Source of the DNA: Pholis gunnellus | Lineage: Eukaryota > Chordata > Actinopteri > Perciformes > Pholidae | Assembly (NCBI GenBank): GCA_910591455.2 | Contig: OU342806.1 | Span: forward strand, 11,252,926-11,316,925 | DNA length: 64,000 bases | Reading direction: 5' to 3' | Shown here: positions 60,001 to 64,000 of the stretch, piece after piece | Layout: each line of letters opens with the position of its first letter | Numbering within the stretch: position 1 is the first letter of the stretch | The notes under the pieces: generated by a model | Database searches by the model: none | What the model was told of the DNA's origin: nothing | What the model saw: the letters and a program-made list of their open reading frames with translations, nothing else | Program-made: the position numbers and the translations under genes

Positions 60001-61160
60001 CTTCCTGTAATCCCTCCTCTGTAACATTAATTATAAACTGGTGCTTTGTGCCCCGCGGACCAACCGTGACTTTCCCAGGACAATTAAAGTTACTCAGTAG
60101 AAGAAGGGGGATTGGGTAGAAAAGGAGGGAAAGGGGATCAGGGAGTGAGTCAGGGGATTTGACTAGAATTGCGTCTATGGGCGCTGAAATAAGGCAATGG
60201 GTGAGATGAGAGTGGGAGTTTGGGACTGGGCGTACAGGATGTCTAACTTCAGTCGGAGCAGGGATAAGTCATAGGCACTGGAGCTTTTATATTGTTCTGT
60301 AAGTGAGGTTTTTAGCATAAGCTTCGGCCCAAGAGTCGAGGGTTGAACAGGGTAGGGTCTGGGTGGGCAAATGCCTGGCCGGGGTAGGTGCGGATTAGCT
60401 GCTATCTCAGGGTAGTAATTGGCCGATGTGTGGGAAACATGACCTTGTTTTCCTTCTTCACCCCATTAATTAATTCACTTTATTAATTAATTTAACACAA
60501 ATGCATAAAGTATCCAAACACCTTTTTAGTTTACTGCTTCTCATCAAAATGTCTTTTTGTTTTGCTTTGTGACCTGCAGTTGCTTCTTTAGCTACCACGC
60601 CAACATGGCTGCACAGTGCAGCACTGTCCCTGGGGGCCTGCGGTAATTGCCTGAATATCTGTCCCGCTGGCCTCTGACCTTTAACAGGCCTCCGAATAAC
60701 TAAATCCCGTTTGACTGTTTTTTTACTTCCTGACAAGCGTGACTTGCTCTGCTGAGGGTACCTGCGCTGAGCTGTGCTGGCCTACAACAAGTGGGAGGAA
60801 AAAAAAGCCTACAGCATGCAGACAAATAGAAAGAATCCCTCTATTCAGAGTGTGTGGCTGACCAAACAGTGTCCCTGCCCTGCCCTTTGCCTTCTGCATA
60901 GCCCTGAGAGGACTTCGTTTCTGCAACTTACTGTGCAAAAGGCAAACCCTTTCAAGTTGCTCCTGATCTGTTTGCAACAAGAGGGTTGATTTCCAGATAA
61001 GTGGAGGCATGATAGTTATCAGGCCAGCGAGTGAAGTGGTTCATTTGACAGATGTTGTTATCCCAAATGGATCTGATAGGCTGCTGTTTAATCCTGTTAA
61101 AGCACCTTGCTTCAGGACATGCGCCCAGCTTCCTCAGTGACGCCCTTTCTCTGAACCCTT
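60000..61160. promoter_or_regulatory. Candidate conserved non-coding cluster
   Basis: Repeat-poor region with AT motifs TAATTATAAACTGG... near 60027, GGATTAGCTGC near 60391 and GGTAGTAATTGGCC near 60411. A near-palindromic ATTAATTAATT...ATTAATTAATT pair lies at 60465-60491. No coding exon accepted. Confidence 0.28.
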
Positions 61161-61605
61161 GACCCCTCGCTGAGTTAAACTACTCTGAGACATAAAGATT
61201 TGTGGACATGTCACCCCCTCCCACATCATGTTCCATTCATATGTGCAACTATTCTGAATGAGTGATTCATATTCAATGGAAGCATTCTATACCAAAATGG
61301 GTAAAAACAGCTCATCGGACTAACTGGAAGAATCCTCTTCACCAACGTGTTTCGGTGTAGGCCATTCGCCACGGTGTGTTACTTGAGTCTGTCGCTGAGT
61401 TGTTTTATTCACATTTGGTCCTTTGCTACTTGAGCAGCTAGCTGGATGGTGAAGTACGGACAACACGCTCCTCCTAACATTACCAACGCAGGACAACTCC
61501 AAGCACGAATAAAGGATAAGGTGATGAGCATATAAAGCATTATTTTTATTATTTCACCATAATCACAATCTTTATATAACTTTAAGTGAATTTACTTGCC
61601 TTATC
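61160..61605. other. Unique or transposon-derived sequence
   Basis: GCTAGCTGGATGG and ACCAACGTGTTTCGGTG give a transposon-like impression, but no terminal repeats or recognisable protein were found. Confidence 0.25.
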
Positions 61606-61609
61606 TTAC

Positions 61610-61758
61610 CTGTAGCTCACTCACACTGTAGTTACTATGACAAATAAAAGTTGGCTTTGACAATAGAAACACCTGCTCCAGAACTGAGAGGTTACAGACT
61701 CCTGTGCTGATGTCCTGTGTGTCGGTAAGCGGGACATTGTAACGATGACCTCGCTTGT
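61610..61758 (-). CDS. Possible internal coding exon, gene unidentified
   Basis: On the minus strand an acceptor (TTTTGATCATCCACACAG, AG at 61760-61759) and a near-consensus donor (GAGCTACAG|GTAAGA at 61610/61609) enclose 149 bases. The exon enters in phase 1, reads through 49 full codons and leaves in phase 0. The peptide starts KRGHRYNVPLTDTQDIS and ends NYSVSELQ. I do not recognise it. Both splice sites and the open frame agreeing is notable, but the neighbourhood has a transposon flavour and a chance match cannot be excluded. Confidence 0.32.
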
Positions 61759-62204
61759 CTGTGTGGATGATCAAAATTATAAAATGGAAAGCAAAAATGT
61801 GAACGACCACACAATGAAGTCAGAGGACAATGCAGTAGGTTGAGGAAGCGTGCCACAGGCAGAATAGCTGCATAACAACAGATGAGAATATCGTCTTACT
61901 TGGCTAAAGAGAGCAAGGACAGGTATTGCCTCTGTCCACAGAAATATTTTAGAATTGTAAACAAGGCCTTGGCATAATATTACCGCTTTCTTCTTTGCTT
62001 TTGTTTACATACCCTAGATACTTTGCAAGAAGGGGAGAATGGTGTTTTTGTGTTTTTCTCCTTTACATCCAGAGAAAAGGCTTGTGGTCATGTCCTTGAT
62101 TATTTAATTTTTTTTTGACCTGTTGGGATTAAAAGCAGTGCGTCTCCTAAGTAACAGCTGAGTGTTTATGTTCGCCTCCAAGGACTCCATGCAGTTCTAC
62201 ATAG

Positions 62205-62250
62205 GATAAAAGTTAAAGGAACAGTCCATCCCAAAAGGAAAATGCAACAC
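62205..62250 (+). mobile_element. Possible dispersed fish repeat start
   Basis: GTTAAAGGAACAGTCCATCC followed by CAAAAGGAAAATGC resembles the opening of a common fish repeat (AAAGGAACAGTTCACCCAAAA...). The body, possibly reaching 62650, is too diverged to delimit. Confidence 0.45.
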
Positions 62251-63018
62251 TGTTCAGGTCACACTGAAATCTATATCCTGCTGCGTTAGATTGTCCTGTG
62301 AAGTTTGATTGTGTTTGAGTGGAGTTTCAACAGAGAAGATAATGACTGACGGTCTCCTACATAATGCTATCAGCCTTTCAAAAAATGATACACGTTGACG
62401 CAGTCAGTTTACTTTAGCCCAGTGTGTCATGCATTTAGGTGGAATAAAAGGAATTTGTTATCCAATATGGATTAAGTTGAGCGGAAAGGTGGATGGGGTG
62501 AATAGAGGTAGTCAGCAGTGTGGCTCTGTTGAATGAATAACGATTATGTACACTAGATATCATTCTCTTCATTGTTAGCCCACTCTGTGAAGAAAGTAGC
62601 ACCTAATGGCCCTTAAGGAGCTGCGGTGAGCAAACCAACCCTTTTTAAATCACTGAAATTAACACTGCAGCAGCCTTCACTTGACTCCAGCCCAACCACT
62701 TACATGTCAATGGCCTTTCCCATAATCCTTTGCCCAGTGGTGACTGCGTGCAGGCTTGAGTGGGTGGAGAATAGAAACTTATTTTTGAAACCAGTGTGAT
62801 GCTGAGAACTGTAGTCAGCAGGCCTGCCATCTTACGGCGGCGGCAGTAAGCGCATCTCGTCGTTGAAAGCTGAAGCTCTCTGATGAGGAACAATGGAGCC
62901 CGAGATGGGTGTGGCAGTAGGGGAGGTTAGGGGGCAGATAGGGTGTTAAAGTGACTGAGACTATGGCAGAGAGGGAGGGCAGCAAGGTGAAACCTGGAAT
63001 GTGGTGGTGATGAGGTCA

Positions 63019-63021
<3 letters not shown>

Positions 63022-63087
<66 letters not shown>
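63022..63087. repeat. (TG)n microsatellite
   Basis: About 33 uninterrupted TG units. Confidence 0.97.
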
Positions 63088-63089
<2 letters not shown>

Positions 63090-64000
63090 ATTCGGTTCAC
63101 AGCGCCTTGAGGCCTCATCAGTAGTGATGTCATCGGAAACCATTACAAAGCCCGTGTTTGTAAACTCCCTCCATTTCCTTGTAGAAATCTTAGGGCCACA
63201 TGTAAGACTCAGTTTTGAACTTCTGAATAAAAACACAACATGTCTGAGGACAATCTACTGTAACATTACCGGACCTGAGTAAAAAAAATACTGAGCGCAA
63301 AAGTACTCCAACATGGACTTTTCCTTTGATGTCTCTTCCTCTTAGTCTCAGTCTCCCTCTCGTCTTCATTACTTATCATTTCTCTCGACCATAAACATTG
63401 AGAACTGATCCCCGCTGCTATCCTGCGGGAACACGGGGCCCCTTTCTGTACGGCGCGGTGAAAACGGATCAACTTGGAGGAGCTGGGAACTTGAAAGGAG
63501 GGAGCTAACTACAGGGGATAAACACATTCCTCTGCAACCCGGCCTGCCACCATTGCTGCCGCCGCCGCTGGCCGGTGGCAGTGCAGGGGAGCTCGCAGCA
63601 AGAAGCATTGTTGCCTCAAAGCGAGGTGAAGGGAGGCAGCTGAATATCCCTGAGCTCCCTCAGATCTCACAGGCAGCAAGCAGCACTTGACCTTTCCAGC
63701 ACTAAAGGAATATGACAGCCGTGAAGCCGACAGAGAGAATGGGGAGAGAGGCAAAAGGGGGGGGGGGGAGTGAGAAGCAAGAGACAAAAGCCACACAAAG
63801 TGCAGGCTGCCACCAAAACAGTTAGTTTGCAATCAGCGTCAGTCATCCCTCTTGTCGGGACAGTTTGATTTTCACTTTTCAAATGAGGCGTTTATTTTTG
63901 GCCTGATAACAGGGCTGGCTAAATTGAAATTGGCAGCTTGACAATCTACAGATAATAGTCATCTACGCAGGAGATTATGTGAACAGCCCTTTCTTCCACT
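63088..64000. other. Non-coding, part possibly regulatory
   Basis: Mixed composition with a GC-rich part at 63410-63600 (GCCGCCGCCGCTGGCCGG) and a G run of about 13 near 63756. CpG words are present but not dense enough to call an island with confidence. No exon accepted. Confidence 0.3.

Noticed and set aside
63410..63600. Possible CpG island or promoter
   Set aside because: Some CpG words and GCC repeats, but short, and no exon or start site follows.

Overview
The window reads as vertebrate nuclear DNA, most likely from a teleost fish and probably a percomorph. The clues are a very high density of (CA)n/(TG)n microsatellites, a tRNA-derived SINE, a LINE reverse-transcriptase remnant, LINE 3' tails and several short dispersed repeats that I recognise from memory of fish genomes. 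Nothing here looks bacterial, and there is no operon-like run of genes. No CRISPR array, rRNA gene or functional tRNA gene was seen.

No complete protein-coding gene could be found. Nearly all open frames are translations of simple repeats or chance frames in non-coding DNA. A few exon-like segments with splice signals stand out. The best is 31413-31657 on the minus strand: a strong acceptor, 80 open codons with coding-like codon use, and a stop. Weaker minus-strand candidates lie at 61610-61758 and 33091-33198, and a plus-strand candidate at 21172-21317. If the minus-strand pieces belong to one gene, it runs right to left with introns of tens of kilobases. Their reading phases do not join directly, so at least one exon is missing or a call is wrong. 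I do not recognise the protein.

Layout. 0-6.4 kb is mostly unique sequence with CA/TG, TA and TCA arrays. 6.4-11 kb has two long CA/TG arrays separated by blocks that look like conserved non-coding elements (TAAT-rich, with GC-rich cores) and one dispersed repeat. 11.9-19 kb is repeat-rich: a compound TG/CG array, CA arrays, a TCCTC array, two copies of one dispersed family, a LINE tail and a SINE. 19-28 kb alternates unique regulatory-looking blocks with TG arrays. 28.5 kb holds the LINE fragment. 31.4-41 kb is the longest stretch nearly free of simple repeats and the likeliest cluster of conserved regulatory elements. 41-50 kb has palindromes, a MITE-like element, a CA array cluster with a flanking duplication, and two long TG arrays. 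50-60 kb has a poly(C) run, a second MITE copy, TA and ACT arrays and many TG/CA arrays. 60-64 kb returns to unique sequence with one exon candidate.

The most economical view is a gene desert or large-intron landscape around a developmental regulator, with many enhancer candidates and few or no exons. That view rests on the texture of the sequence, not on any alignment.
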